A DNA stretch of 64,000 nt from Manis javanica (lineage: Eukaryota; Chordata; Mammalia; Pholidota; Manidae). The position numbers were made by a program, and so were the translations under genes. Location of the stretch: the NCBI RefSeq assembly GCF_040802235.1, contig NC_133156.1:109151173-109215172 (forward strand), in the 5' to 3' direction. A model generated the notes under the pieces. That model saw nothing but the letters and a program-made list of their open reading frames with translations. It had not been told where the DNA came from and did not search any database. Below, piece after piece: positions 1-13,073 of this stretch. Numbering within the stretch: position 1 is the first letter of the stretch; the number at the start of each line of letters is the position of its first letter.

Positions 1-1355
1 TATCTCAGAGAGACTGAATATCAGTTACAAAGCACACAATGGATAGAAGTTTTCATTTATCAGGAGGTTAGGACAGGTTCTACCGTTGTTCCGAACATAA
101 TCTTAAAAGAAGTTCAACAGGCAGAGCAGAGAGGGAAGTACCTACCACCTGTGTCCAGCCAGACTGCCTGTCCCCCTGGCATGGATTCAGAACAAAACAG
201 CCAGGGGCACACGGCCATTCGGTGCTGGGGCTGCAGAGCTGCAGCAACGCCACCACCACTTGAGTCTATTAAACAGGAACGTAACTTAAACAGGAGAGAC
301 CACTTTGTTCTCAGGGAAGAAAGGCTTGGGTGTCAGGTGGGGGGTGAGAATAGAGGCAAGAACAGCGGGGAGGGTGTGGCTGTAACTCAGGGAGAAACAG
401 TAAAGGCTTGAACTGTGACCAGGCCAGGAAGACAAAGATGGGAGAGTGGACAGTGAAGGGAATCGATGCAGTGGGATCCACAGAATGTGATCACTCATCA
501 GGTACAGTCTGTAAGGGAGACAGCCAACTGCAGCTGCTTGCCCACATGTAAGAAGGAAGGTGTCAAAGGGGGATGAGAATGAGCCAGGGATGTTCCATGT
601 AGTTGGCATCAGATTTGGGTGTGTAGCACATGGAAAGAGGAGTCCGGAGCCAAAGAGAGCTCTGGGCTAGGCACAGGGGCTTGAAAATCATAAGCAAAGC
701 TGGTGCAATGTTTTCAACTTTCTTACAAAGATACTCTCAGTAACTGCTTTCCAAGATCTGAGGAATCCCAAGCGAGAGGGAAAACACTAGGAGGTGTTGA
801 GGCTGGACGCACAGGCCCGAAGCAAATGACCACCTGGCCCCTGAGTTCCTTGACCTGATGCTCTGCAGAGCACTTCCTCTCCTCCCTTCCCCTCAGCTGC
901 AGAAGCCTGCACACACCCTGAACTGACTGCACCACACCCCAGCACGTCCAGACCGTTAGTTCCTACTTCCCCTCTCCCACCACCGGCTCACCCGCACACC
1001 CACGGGGAGCCCTCCCCCTCACAAAGGCCTGGGACCAGCCCGGCCCGCCTTCTCCATCAGCGACGTCTGCCGTCGCCCTCACCGGCACTCTGCAAGCACC
1101 AGTCTCTGTCCTGGCTCTCCTGCACAAGCCTACCTGTCCGTGTCAAATGCATCCAGGCAGCCCAGCTCCATGGCCCGCTAACCTCAAAGGTAAAATTAGT
1201 TTTTCCTCACAGCAATAACTGTTTCTTACCTTTCCTTTCCAGGGGGAAGCCCTTAGCAAAATGTCCATTGCCATTTACTCTTCTGTAAGGTGAGCCTGTC
1301 TCACATCCAACAGAAATATGTTTTTAAAAACAAGACAAACCAAACCCACCTATTA
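1..1355. other. Intergenic DNA, no gene recognised
   Basis: Unique-looking sequence 3' of IL31RA. Short open frames occur on both strands, but none shows a recognisable domain, splice pattern or codon bias. In human the facing neighbour is IL6ST; a long 3' UTR of such a gene could reach here, but I cannot show it. Confidence 0.5.
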
Positions 1356-1560
1356 GCATATCTGTTACGCACTGGGTGCCTCCTATGTGCCAAGCCTTAT
1401 TTCAGGCCCAGAACAATGATTCCTTCATTTAATCACTCATTAGTAGTATGCACTGATATTACTCTTTCCCCCATTGCTAGATAAAGAAGCTCAGGAGCTC
1501 ATGCAAGGTCAGGATGAGCAGGTGGCAAAGCTGGGCTGGCAACGGTGCCCCCTGCCGTGT
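1356..1560 (-). repeat. MIR-type SINE fragment
   Basis: The order 'ctatgtgccaagcc ... tttaatcactcatta ... gctcaggagctcatgcaaggtcag ... ggcaaagctgg' follows the reverse complement of the ancient MIR SINE (tRNA-derived). It is diverged and there are no flanking duplications. Confidence 0.6.
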
Positions 1561-4335
1561 CCGGGCTCCAGCCCAGCAGCCCCACACAGTGCGGCCGGGC
1601 AGTATTGGATGATGTCACCTTTGACAAGACATACGTAGAGCCTGCTGCCTGTTAAATAAACACGTGGTCTGCATTTTCAATAGCTAAATCTGGCAGCCCT
1701 ACCAGGGCACCACCCTGTCCCGTCAGCTTCTGAGAGCTTTGTTTCCCTCTGCCCGTGGCTCCTCTCGGGCACAGGCCTTCTCTGCCTCCACACACACAAC
1801 CTGTAGGCCTGGAAGTTACATGGCCCTGCGGAAGCCCTTAGCGATGACTGAGGGGCTTAGGCTAATGGCAACCCAGGCCCCTCGCCTTGGCCGATGACTC
1901 ACTCCGGAGACCTGGGCACTTGCCTCCAGCGCCCCCCAAGGATCAGGCTGGGGCTGCTCACTGCAGGACTGGTCTCAAATCCCAGCCTACTGGGCTGCTT
2001 CTCCCTCCCCATTAAGCTTCCTTCACTCCTTTAACCAGTTTCTCCTGGGAATGCACCCGTGATAAATTAGGCACACCTGAATTTGTATCTCAGCATTGCT
2101 TCTGGGCAATTACCCTGACCCCAACACCCCCCCACCCCCAGGCAGATGCAGCCCCCAGTACTCAGATGACCGGATCTGACCTTTATCTGGGGTGGGAGTG
2201 GGCAGGTGTGCAAGGAGCACAGGCGGAGGCAGGCTCATCCCAATGGTCAGACTCGCTCACCTGGCCCCAGTTAACGGAACTCAGGGCCACCAGAATTACC
2301 AGCTCATGACCCCATTTAGCAGCCAGGCTCCACCTGGAAACAGAGACAGTGGTGGGAGGACCGACAGCTGAGTCCTGTCAGCCCCAAGGGTATGGCCTGG
2401 CTTCTCTGCCCACAGCGTGGACGACCCCTGGCCCAGCCGCCCTCCGCCTGGAGCCACCCTACCTCTGAGCAACAGCTGTGCCTCCTTTTGCAGGTCCCAT
2501 TTCAGAGATGTTGCCCTCTAACATTTCTAACTCTCCAGCTGGGAGTTTTTGGTTACAACACTCAGCCAGAGAGGGTCTGCACTCTGGCACCAGATGCACA
2601 GTATTCAAGCTGGTGAGTTTTTCAGGCACCTACAAAAATATACGTAACCTGAGAGAAATAATTATTAGCAAAACCAAGAAAAGAAAATTGCAAAACTGAA
2701 ATGGAGGGATATTTAAGTGAATATAAAACAATGTCAACTTCATTATTTTAGAAATCATAAAAGTGTTATTACATTTGTTAAGAATTTGCAAATTAAAATA
2801 GATGGATTTTCTCAAGTCACAAGCATCCCCATAGATGCAGGATGATTGCTGAGAAATCATAAAACAAAGTTAATAGTCAAATAAGTAAAAAACAAAACAT
2901 AAAACCCTTTTCAAATTTTTATGGCCAAAACATTATAATCAACATGAAATGCGGAAACTTCAGTATATTTGACAGTGTGCAGGCTCCCCCAGGCCTGTGA
3001 AAGCTCAGGGGGTCCAGCTTCTAGCACATGCTAGACCATCCCCACCCACTTTACGCCCTATCTCATGAGCCACAGTTCTGCAGACCGCTGGGAAATCGCC
3101 CTGTGCTCCTGATGTTCACAGCAGGTGGGACACTTAACCAACCTAATCTGAGGGGGCTGGTTGGAGCCTCCACGTGAGGACAAGGATGGACACAGCAGGC
3201 TTTGCAGGAGGGTTTGGCCAGACTCTTGTCCCCTGGGTCAGGAGGAGCCATGTTTCTGTGGCACCGGGGCCCCTCAGGGAGGATGGAGCAGCCTGTGTTT
3301 ATGGCCTGGTCACCCTAGGAGATGGGATAAGGCGAAACTTGAGATCTGCCATCCCACACCCACCTCTCTAGATGGCAAAAACAGGTTTGAGCAGACATCA
3401 GCCACAGGGGTTGAAGCAGGAGACAGCATAGTTTGCTGCTGTTTAGATCAGGAATGAATGCTTCGTGCGTGGGTTCTCTGTGATGTGACCAGGTGTGCTG
3501 AGAAAGCCCACTGGTGTCTCAGGGAGCATCAGGGGAGCTGGGAGAGACACTGGAGCCTTATGGAGGCTGATGGACCCTGGGAGCATGTGTGCCAAGGAAT
3601 GGGCAGCAAGGATCACCCTTACGCCCCAGCTTGCACTCCGGTCAGGGGCTGCGCTCCCTGAGGATCTGGACGCAGGCTGCAAGCTGGCTGAGGGCTGTGA
3701 ACACCTGGATGCACCTCACTCAAGATAATGAGCACAGTACATACATTTAAAAGGGGACAGGCCCAGGAGGTACTGTGTGGGGTCACACCCTCCTGGTTAC
3801 CTGGGACTTTTTTGAGTTTTAGCACTGCAGGGCCCATATTCTGGGAAGCCACTCAGTCCATGCAGGTGGGCACTCCAACCACAGCCAGCTCCACACAGCT
3901 CCTCAAGAGCTGGGGGCACACCAGGTGGCAGGAGGGAGAAGAAGGTAGCCACATAATGCTAGAAAAGAGGGTTCTGTGGTTGAGGTTCTGTAGTATTGTT
4001 GAAAAGAATAAGCTGGAGAATTCCTGGTCTGCTATGGGCCTGGGTCCTAATCCCACAACTGTGGCCTGAGGAGGCCAGGGCACTGGTGTGCAGATGCCCT
4101 AGGACTTCACCTGTAGCTCCTTCCCCCTGCTGCCCCTCGCTGGCCAAGGAGGCCAGGCAGCAGGGCTGATGAGGACGCTGGGGACCATCTGTATTCACGT
4201 GGCACACAGGTGGCTGTCCCCCTCGGAGGCTTGGCCCCAGCTTGCAGCAAGGCCTTGCCTGGGGCTTCATGTGCTACAGGCTCAAGCTGAGCCTAGCCCC
4301 AGCGAGCAGGGGGACTGTGACTCCAGAACTGTCAG
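1561..4335. other. Intergenic DNA without recognised gene
   Basis: GC-rich then AT-rich non-coding sequence (AT-rich from about 2640 to 2960). Overlapping short open frames on both strands at 3060-4300 have no recognisable protein similarity. No element was assigned. Confidence 0.4.
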
Positions 4336-4535
4336 AGAGCTGCAAAGTTGCTGGCTTTGTAGATGGAGGACAAGGCCACAAGACAGGAATTAAAGTAACT
4401 TCTAGAAGCTGGGAAAGGCAAGGAAAAGAGTTCTCCCCTAGAGCCCCGGGAAGGAACCCAGTGATGCTGACACCTGGATTTCAGCCCAGTGAGACAGTGT
4501 TGGACTCACAACCTACAGAAGTGTAAAATAGTAAA
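4336..4535 (+). repeat. MaLR (MLT1-type) LTR fragment
   Basis: The segment from 'gtagatggaggacaaggccac' through 'agctgggaaaggca', 'gctgacacctggatttcagcc' and 'cctacagaagtgtaaa' follows the same order as the better preserved copy at 60130-60622. This layout is known from old ERVL-MaLR LTRs. Only the 3' half is present. Confidence 0.5.
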
Positions 4536-5639
4536 CTTTACTATAAAAGTATCGCACATGAGCCAGTAATTTAAGAGAAACCTCACCTGTTACCAGGCTA
4601 AGGTGTTTGGACTTTACCTATGGATTGTAGAGGGTTCAGGAGCAGGCAAGAGATGGAATGCGAGGTCTGTGCATAGAAATCCCTCTGGAAGTAACGTGAA
4701 GAATGGATTTGGGGGCAGAACACAGGACTGCAGCCAGGGAGATTGGTGAGGAGGCTACTCAAAGATCCCGGTCAAAGTTGAGGAAGGCCAGAGCTAGCTC
4801 AGGATGTAGGGGAGCAGAGTGGAGAGGCCCCAGTGGCAGGGAGAGTTTTGCAGAGTGTAAGGAGCTGGCTACCCACTGGATGCTGATGGCAATGGATGAA
4901 GCAGTTTCCATGACTCCAAGTGTCCAGTTTAGGTAAGTAGGAGAAGAGAGGTGAAGCATGAATGAGGGGAAGTGGGCTGGGGGGACACACAAGGAGTTTG
5001 TTCATTCCCTGTGGAGATGTCCAGGGAGCAGCTGGAAATGCGGACACTGGACTCCGTGGAGACAGAGTCTGGGGAATGGCCAGATGCCCTGCAGCCTGGA
5101 TGTGGGAGAAGGAAAGCTCGTGAGTAAGCTACCCCCAGACAGCGAACCCTACACCTGGGGAGCTCTGAGGTTCAGGGCAGGTCAGCCGGAGGAGATGAGA
5201 AAGAGCAGAAGGGTGATCCGGGAAGAGGGGGAAGAGGGGGCTAGCGGGAAGGGGAAGGTCATGTGCAGAGCGCTGTCCCATCAGGGGAGGTCCCTTCCAC
5301 CAACCCCTTTGCCCTGCCTGAGGTCCCAGGGTGCTCCCAGATCCTGTCACCCTGTCCCAGGATCTCCTCTTGCTTCTGCAGCCAAGCCAAGTCCATGCAG
5401 AAGCTTGGGCTCCCCTGGGTCTTCTCGCTTCTTGCCATTACCAGTACTGCGAACATGGGCATGGCGTCTGTCCCCAAGGCTCTGAAACCAACCTCAGGGG
5501 ATCTGGCAGGGTCCCAGGAGACAAGAGCAAAATTCTACAGGCCCAAGAAGAAGAGATTCTCAAGGGCCTCTGGTCTGTAGAGTCTCCACTTCCCTTTCAC
5601 TCTCTGACCCCAGCAGCCATCTTTACCATTAACCAAGGC

Positions 5640-5890
5640 AGAGTAGCACAGGGGAGGTCAGGGGACTGGGCTCCAACCCATGGCTTCACAGCGCAGAACC
5701 TTGGCCAAGCCTGTAAACTGCCTCACCTACAAACTGGACAATGCTACCACCTCTACAGAATGGAACCCACCTCTGTACACTGGGTAGTGGTACCGCCCAG
5801 CATGGCTGTGAGGACTACCAGATAACACATGGAAAGCCCTTAGTGCAGCACCAGGCACAAAACAAATGCCAGTGAACATTAGCTGCCAGT
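5640..5890 (+). repeat. MIR-type SINE
   Basis: Contains the MIR order 'ggggactgggctccaaccca ... ccttggccaagcctgtaaactgcctcac ... ctgtgaggactaccagataacac ... tagtgcagcaccaggcac'. Ancient and diverged. Confidence 0.6.
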
Positions 5891-7785
5891 GACCTCAGAG
5901 GTGAACAGAATGTGGCCTGTGGTAGTTGCATGTGAAATGCTGCTGTTCTCCAGGGCTGCTCCAGGACCACTGGGTGGGTATGTGCCTTGTATTTGAGTAT
6001 GGAAGAGGCCAGTCTGCACTCATCCCCCAGTTGGCTGCTCTGAAGTGCTTGCTTTCTATACCTCTAGAACATTCTAGCAGTATAGTCCTCTATATAAAAA
6101 AAAAAAGGAAAAGAAGTTCAGCCATCCGGATAAGCTGCTACACAGGACACGGCCCCTGCTGTCCCGAAACCAGAGGTAGTCTGTGGAGAGGCCGGCAGGC
6201 AGCCAGAGGGAGATGAGGAGGGAGGAAGCCGAGGGGGTGCAATCCCTCAAGAGGGAGAAGTGCAAAGCAGGAGAGGCCCCGGGTGGGGTGGGGTGGGGGT
6301 GGGGTGGACGGGTGCAGGGCTGCCTCCCCTCCGAGAGCTTCCTGCAATTCCAGCCTGAGGAGAAGGGGGAGCGGCTAGTCTGCATCCTCCGTGAGCGCAG
6401 GAGCTTGAGAGGCTGCAGGGAGTGGAAATGCTGCCCTGAGGATTCAAACAGGAAGCCAGTGGGCGCTGGCGAGGATTCCCCATCCTGACTCCCGGCCGCC
6501 TGTGGCTCTCCTGTTTCCCATAGCCCCTGGACTCCCCTGATCTCTAACAAAGTTGGATAGTTATATTTTGTAGTCTCATTTTGAACATTTGAGGGGGTAA
6601 AACTTTAAAACAGAAGTACAGCATTACATAAATATGGTATTACAGCTTTATTATCTGGAAGATCAAAATACAAATGCATGAATAAAGCATTTTAAAGGTG
6701 ATTTCATTACAATAATCATGTTTTCATACTCTGCTTAAGAGGACAGAATTTTCATGCACACATATTACATATGGTTACACACATGTCCATGTCTAAAAAA
6801 TAGGTGGAAAAGACACGTACAGCCTACAAAGAGACGGTTCTCTTGGTATCATTCTTCCCCAATTACAATCATCCAGAATATAATGCATGTCCATTCTGGT
6901 TTGCACATTTTTTATTTCTATTTCAAAGTCCAAGCTTCAGGATACCTCCCTGGCATTGTACCCCACACATAGAGTGACCTTGGATTAGGGCAGAGAATTC
7001 CATTCCTCGAAATGACAGCAGCAGTACATATGCCACCACATTCCCTGGAGCAACCGTCTGAGGCTTGCTGAGAACTGGCTTTGGGCCCTTGTGGAGTTAT
7101 TCCCCTCACTGCCTCCCACACCTTTCTCAGCATCAGAGGCAGGCATCATGAACAGGTTGGCCCTGCGTGGAGCTCCGTGCTGAGAGCAAGGGTGGCCTCC
7201 AGGCTTTTGCAAATATGGACTGGGGCTCTTTGTGCTTCTGAGCAAACTCTTTCCCTGCTGACCCCAGTGTCCATTAAAAGCTTCAGAGGGAACAAGGACT
7301 GCTATGGCCTCTGTTGTACTGTTATGGACCCCGCCCCCTCAACAAGAGTGCAATACATGGATAATGCCACATACTTTGACTACAAATAGACCTTGTGTGG
7401 TTAATTAGCAAAATGCACCAGCATGAGATTTCTCTTTTAAAATGCCATAAAGAAGCAACGTATTATAGTCAACCAAATGACAAAGTCAACCAGTTGTTCT
7501 AAAGTTCTGCTGAGTGCCTCTAAATTCTAGTTCAGCTGGTCTCTCTTAAGTGCCCCCAGGAGCTTAGAGGTAGAAGATTCTGTAATGTCAATAGGCAGGC
7601 ATTCTGACTGTAAAACATAGATGGGAAAGTTTAGCTTTGCGATGATTTTAGCAACACAAATAACTCTGAAGTTTCATTAACCATACCTAGTAAATTGACA
7701 AAATCCGGTTTACCACAGTAAATAACTGATTGTCAGTGGAAAGGGACAAAGGATGCCTCAGACATCTTCTTTAGGCCAATGTCAG
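5891..7785. other. Intergenic DNA, nothing assigned
   Basis: Includes a G-rich/GT stretch at 6278-6310 and AT-rich sequence at 6540-6900. No coding signature or transposon was recognised. Confidence 0.4.
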
Positions 7786-8245
7786 GCAATATGGGGCAAT
7801 TACAATAAAACTTTGACCCAGCAATTCCACCTTTAGAAAGAGCTCCAAAGAGTTAGGATAAAGACAGGAAAAGAAAAAGTACAGCAATGTTTATTGATGT
7901 TGCCCACATAGGAGGAGGACGTTTAAACAAATGCTACCAACTAGGAGCGCCTTAGCAAATAGCACTATGCAGGCACACTGTGGAGTTCTGAGTGGCCCTT
8001 CAAAACACTACTGCTGTGAACTATGCCCATAAGTGGAATTTTACACATGAAATAAATGAAAGTAAAGGGAGAATGCAATAAAATCAATATATAACTTGCA
8101 ATGAGATGAAAACATATATAAAGTACACACAGATCATCTCGAGAGTGAATTAAGAATTATACAATTAATCTGTATTTAGTGATTTTTGCTGTTATGGTTG
8201 TTGTAAAGTCAAGTCCAAAACAAATTTTAAACTTACCAAAAAAAA
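7786..8245 (+). repeat. Old L1/HAL1-like fragment
   Basis: The text near 7820-7910 ('gacccagcaattccacctttagaa', then a 'gtacagcaatgtttattgatgttg' block) follows the 3' ORF2 region of old L1 or HAL1 elements in plus orientation. It ends near an A-rich tract at 8237-8247. Confidence 0.45.
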
Positions 8246-8324
8246 AGCGGGGGGACACGTAGAGCTATCCATGGACACCAAGTAGCCCCTATGGCGAGGT
8301 ACTGTGTGTCCACAGGCAGAGGTT

Positions 8325-8548
8325 AGCTCCGCCAGGATTTCTCAAGTGCAGCACTACCGACATTTGGGGCCAGATAATTCTTTGTTGTGGGGGCTGTTCT
8401 ATGCACTGTGGGATGACTGCCAACATTGCTGGCTTCTACCCACTAGATGCCGGCAGCAGCCTCCCAAAATATCTCATGGCCTTGTGAAATGTCTGAGGGC
8501 TGGAGGATGGGGGCGCAAAATGGCCCCAGGGTCGAGAAGCACTGGAGT
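8325..8548 (+). mobile_element. hAT-type non-autonomous DNA transposon (MER20-like)
   Basis: The block 'ttctcaagtgcagcactaccgacatttggggcc ... taattctttgttgtgggggctgt ... ctacccactagatgcc ... gaagcactg' matches a well-known short mammalian hAT-Charlie-type family. The exact family name is from memory and unsure. Confidence 0.5.
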
Positions 8549-8771
8549 AAGTGATAAACAGCCGCCAATTTCCCTCCTTAGCTATAAACAGGGGACATTG
8601 AGTCGTGAGTGCCAGGGCAGCTGGAGGGTGCTGCAGGGTACCTGTGCAGGGGCCACTCCCTGTTCAGCTAGAAACCCAGAATGACAGAGCCTGATTGTTT
8701 TTTCAATTAGCGGCTAATTTAAAGCTAAAACACTTTGGATCGATATGGTACAGTCTGAGCCCCATGTCTGT

Positions 8772-9095
8772 GGGTTATAGAGGGTCAGCAAAGGTTTTCT
8801 GTAAAGGGCCAGATGGCGAACAGTTCGGCTTTGTGGGAGAGACTGTCACAGCTACTCAGTGCTGCCTTTACAGTGGAGCAGATGATATGTAAATGATGGG
8901 TACAGATGCATTCCAACTGAGCTTCATTTATGGACACTGAAATCTGAATTCTATACAGTGTTCACATCATTAAATATCATTCTTCCTTTGATTTTTGTTT
9001 TCTAGCCTTTAGAAATGTCAACATCATGTTTGACTCAGGGGCTCTATAGAAACAAGGCCCAGATCTGGCCCTCAGGCTAGTTTGCCAACCCCTGG
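8772..9095 (+). mobile_element. hAT-type DNA transposon fragment
   Basis: The left end 'gggtcagcaaaggttttctgtaaagggccaga' and right end 'ctagtttgccaacccctgg' are imperfect inverted termini of a hAT-Charlie-like family. The middle ('tttgtgggagagactgtcacagctactcag') agrees. A relative lies at 34165-34385. Confidence 0.5.
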
Positions 9096-9360
9096 GCCCG
9101 AGCACGCCTGCTGCAGCAGTAATGGGGTGCCAGGAAGGGGCAGAACCCCTTGGGGTGGCTGGCAAGGGCTTTGCACCCACAGGTGATTTGCAGCTGCAGG
9201 GTCACTGGGACCCGTCAGGCCGCCCCTCCTTTCTCCCCTCTCCCCATCCCCCTGCTTCTGTCAACCGCCCCTACACGCATTGTGATATACTGTGTGTCTG
9301 CTGCTTCCTGAGAAACTAAAATGAAGGATCACTGTTTTTTTTTTGAACCACAGACTGTTT

Positions 9361-9376
9361 TCACTGCCATTCTTTT
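9361..9376. repeat. Target-site duplication of L1 tail (left)
   Basis: TCACTGCCATTCTTTT here and TCATTGCCATTCTTTT at 10321-10336 differ at one base and flank the L1 insertion. Confidence 0.75.
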
Positions 9377-9864
9377 TTTTAAATTATTATTAAGGTATCA
9401 CTGATATACACTCTTATGAAGGTTTCCCGTGAAAAACATTGTAGTTACTACATTCACCCATATTATCAAGTCCCCCATACCCCACTGCAGTCACTGTCCA
9501 TCAGTATAGTAAGATGCCACAAGGTTACTACTTGTCTTCTCTGTGCTGCACTGTTCTCCCCATGATTCCCCCTCCACACCATATGTACTAATCATGATAC
9601 TCCCCAATCCCCTTCCCCCTCCCTCCCACCATCCCACACCCCTTCCCTTTGGTAACCACTAGTTCATTCTTGGAGTCTGTAAGTCTGCTGCTATTTTGTT
9701 CCTTCAGTTTTGCTTCATTGTTATACTCCACAAATGAGGGAAATCATTTGGCATTTGTCTTTCTCTGCCTGGCTTATTTCACTGAGCATAATGTCCTCCA
9801 GCTCCATCCATGTTGTTGTAAATGGTAGGATTTGTTTCTTCCTTATGGCTGAATAGTATTCCAT

Positions 9865-9909
<45 letters not shown>

Positions 9910-10320
9910 CACCTCTTCTTTATCCATTCATCTACTGATGGACACTTAGGTTGCTTCCATATCTTGGCTATTGTAAATAGTGCTGTGATAAACATAGGGG
10001 TGCAGATGTCTTTTTGAATCTGAGATTCTACTTCCCTTTGGGTAAATTCCTAGGAGTGGGATTCCTGGGTCAAATGGTATTTCTAATTTTAGGTTTTTAA
10101 GGAATCTCCATACTGCTTTCCACAATGGCTGAACTAGCTTACATTCCCACCAGCAGTGTAGGAGGGTTCCCCTTTCTCCTCATCCTCGCCAGCATTTGTT
10201 TTTCCTAGTCTTTTGGATGTTGGCCATCCTAACTGGTGTCAGGTCATACCTCATTGTGGTTTTAATTTGCATTTCCCTGATAATTAGTGATGTGGAGCAT
10301 TTTTTCATGTGCCTGTTGGT
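9377..10320 (-). mobile_element. 5'-truncated L1, minus strand
   Basis: This is the 3' end of the same L1 family as at 16946-23099: T-rich end on the left, the 3' UTR, then the C-terminal end of ORF2 read on the minus strand (motif METYYSAI-like, here MEYYSAIRKKQILPF). A dinucleotide expansion at 9866-9905 interrupts the ORF2 remnant. Sixteen-base flanking duplications at 9361-9376 and 10321-10336 show target-primed insertion of a truncated copy. Confidence 0.85.
9866..9905. repeat. (TG)n(TA)n microsatellite inside L1
   Basis: TGTGTGTG followed by about 17 TA units. On the minus strand it translates as a run of Ile-Tyr in the dead ORF2 remnant, so it expanded after insertion. The full-length copy at 22600-22630 has no such tract. 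Confidence 0.9.
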
Positions 10321-10336
10321 TCATTGCCATTCTTTT

Positions 10337-12325
10337 AAATTTTTCTGACATTACTGCTTATAAAGGCCATTAATAGGACACCGACATAGCTGTTTGCATG
10401 GTTCCCAGAGCCCCAGAAAACTCTTAACAGGAATTTTATCAGTTTTTAATGACCTTGCTAAAACACAAGTTTTCCTGTTTGTGTCCTCTCAATATTTCTT
10501 TGACAGTAACAGAGAAAACACAGATGGCCTTCCTGGCCACAGTGTGAGTGGGGACAGTTCATGACTTGATCCCAGAAGAGGAAGGGCACCAGTGGTCTGT
10601 GTCCTGTGAATCTGCTCTGGAGAGCAGAGTGTGTGGCCCACTAAATGGGAGGCCGGGGTTCCTGGGAAATTGCTCCTCTTACTGGCAAGAAACGCTGACT
10701 CCTATAAACTGCCTCAGGCCTTCTAGAACAAAACAAAAAGCCCAATTTTCCTAGACCTCAAAGGTAGCAAAGGCAAAATATGGAAAATGACAAAGGAGGC
10801 TGATGGGGAGGGAAAGAAGAAAAGAAACAAGAAAAGAGGAAAAGAGTACGAGTTAAAAATAGGAGAAGCTGCTGGGAGTGGTGGAAAAAAAGAAGGTACA
10901 GGCAAGAAGGAAAGTGAGAAATGGGGAGAAGAAATGAAACAGAGGGCCAGCCAAGAGTGTGGTGTTCACAGACTGCTCACCAGAGATGCTCTGGGCCTTA
11001 ACGAACCACGTCGGGAGGGACAACAGAGGGAACCGGCTGCACCTCTGAAACCCATGCAGAGGAGCCATGTGGGACCCCTTTTCTGTCCCCAGCCATCAAC
11101 GTCTTGGATTTTAGGTTCAGAAGCCTCAGACAGACAGGATCAGGAGGCTTATCCCAGGCCCCATCCCCACCACCTCGGCTGGAGGCGGGTAGAGGGTCAC
11201 AGGAAAGAGAGAACAGTTATGGAGTACAAGACTAGAACTTCCCTAGAAATTCACAAATCCAAAGGCAGGGGTGGAAAGGGTCCATCTGGAACTTCGCGGT
11301 CACAGCACTCAGAAAAGTGCCCAAGCTCAACAGTTCACAGGTGGAGGGCAGAGGTATCACGGCAGAGAGAGCCTATCGCAGCCAGGAACGTGGCCCATCC
11401 CTTCGGTTGGTCCCTGTCTACTCCTAGGACAAAGGGCAGATCCCCATGCCTGCACACGGCTCCCTTTTTCCCTTCACTGTGCTGTAAAGGAGGTGTGAGG
11501 AATTTGGGGACAGGGGGCACCACAGACACTTGGGATCTGAGGAGGAGGGAGCTTTGGGAGAGCAGCACCCGCTGTGACCATGATAAGGGTGCAGCGACCG
11601 GCCAAGGGAGATGACAGGAGACACACAGGGGCAGGTAGGACCGCAGGCACATCCCAAGACCAGCGCTGGGCAGACACCATGTGAGACACAAAACCACATC
11701 CTCTGGTGCTCAGAATCAGTCCCGGGCTGTGGGGGTCAGAAGCCCTATGTGACTGAGTTACAAATGCAAAGGGACTCAGAAATACCAAACTGGGCTGCAG
11801 TTACATCAGAATGTCAGAGGCTTGGGCTAGAAATTAGTTTCAGTTATAGGAAAGTACAGTGATGAAGTGTCCTGTCTACTACACAAGTACTAACTCCTCC
11901 AGCTCTCTTATAAAAAAAAATACCATCAGCCTTACTGGCTGCAAACGCTCACCTTAGATGCTCACTCATTGCCTGGCCTCCCATCGTCCTCCCGGGCCCT
12001 CAGTAACCTGCCCACCCTGTGGCCAGATGAGTCACAGTCACGTTAGCAAGTCTTCTGATGTCACTGGCCAGGGTACGAGCCCAGTACCATCCTGCCATCA
12101 GCACTTGGGATAAATGTTCCATTAATTGTCACAGGCTTTGTGCTCAGCTGGGCAAAGGCAGAGAAGTCCTGGTGGCAGAGCAGCAAAAATCGCAAACACT
12201 GCATGTCCCCTCATCCTGCTCAGCAGCTTCTGGGAAGAGGCCTTTGACGAGTTTGTTCAGTAAGCGTTCCTGGGCTCTGAGCCAACGTGGGGGGCCAGAT
12301 TCCCTGCACAAAAGCCACTGCAGTG
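10337..12325. other. 3' flank of IL31RA, no gene assigned
   Basis: Contains a purine-rich stretch (about 10790-10950) that leaves long open frames on the plus strand by composition. No domain or splice structure was recognised. No AATAAA for IL31RA (TTTATT on this strand) is evident close to its stop codon. Confidence 0.4.
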
Positions 12326-12720
12326 TTTGGGGCCTTCCCAAGCCTAGCCCTGGGCGCGAAGGCGCGACAGCCCACGGAGGCGTCCCGTTTCTGTTTCCAG
12401 GGCGGGGCAGAGGCCCGGGGGGTGGGGCAGACCTGCCGGCCCCGCCCCGAGCCCATGCCCCCACCCCGCGCCAGCTGAAGTCCTCCCTCCCTCGTGGCCG
12501 CCGAGGTGCTTCCGTCCTGGGCAGGGGTGCGGCCGCACGCTCTCGAGGTTTAAAGAGGGTACCGAGGAACCGCAGGCTCGCAGCCGGGGAGGCCACTCCA
12601 CGTCCCCTGCCCTTATGCTGACGGAGAAACAGAGCCTGAAGAGAGATTCCAGGGCGGCCTTGGAGGTGGGGCCTGGAGCCCAGGAGCGGCCGAGGTGTCT
12701 CGCTCCGGGGGAAAGTCTCT
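12326..12720. promoter_or_regulatory. CpG island
   Basis: Dense CG dinucleotides (for example ggcgcgaaggcgcgac, a NotI-type gcggccgc near 12530, GC boxes ccccgccccg near 12440) in otherwise CpG-poor DNA. It starts about 350 bp beyond the IL31RA stop codon. Such islands usually mark promoters or unmethylated regulatory DNA; no transcript can be assigned from sequence alone. Confidence 0.6.
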
Positions 12721-13073
12721 CCTGGGACTTTGGAGGGTCGTCCCAGCGAAGGTGTGACAGTGGCCTGAGTCCCAGGGAGGGCCAGATTAACATGCCTCCG
12801 GGGCCCACTGTCAGGGGCCTCAGGGAGAACTTGGTATCTGAACAAAAGAAACTGCTTTTCATCCGCAAAGCCTCAGACTTCTCACTGGCCCTTCTTCTCA
12901 GGCAACTTACAGTTTGTGCCCACCCAGTCAGCTGGCCACTCGAGGGTGTGCAAGACTGTCTCTCACACAAGCAGGGTGGGAGACAGCCAAGGAAGCCCTT
13001 CTGGCCAAGTCAGGGTATCTTCTCTCTGCAGGAACAGTCCACACTGAGACACGGGCTCAAGCCATGATGGCAT

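Noticed and set aside
4958..5825. Overlapping open frames of 105-175 codons
   Set aside because: No domain, no consistent frame and no splice structure; they overlap a MIR.
10787..11614. Long plus-strand open frame (275 codons)
   Set aside because: Purine-rich composition removes stops. The N-terminal part is low-complexity Lys/Glu/Gly and no domain is visible; there are overlapping frames on both strands.
12144..12845. 233-codon minus-strand open frame over the CpG island
   Set aside because: GC-rich DNA has few stop codons; the translation is Pro/Arg/Gly-rich on both strands with no recognisable similarity.
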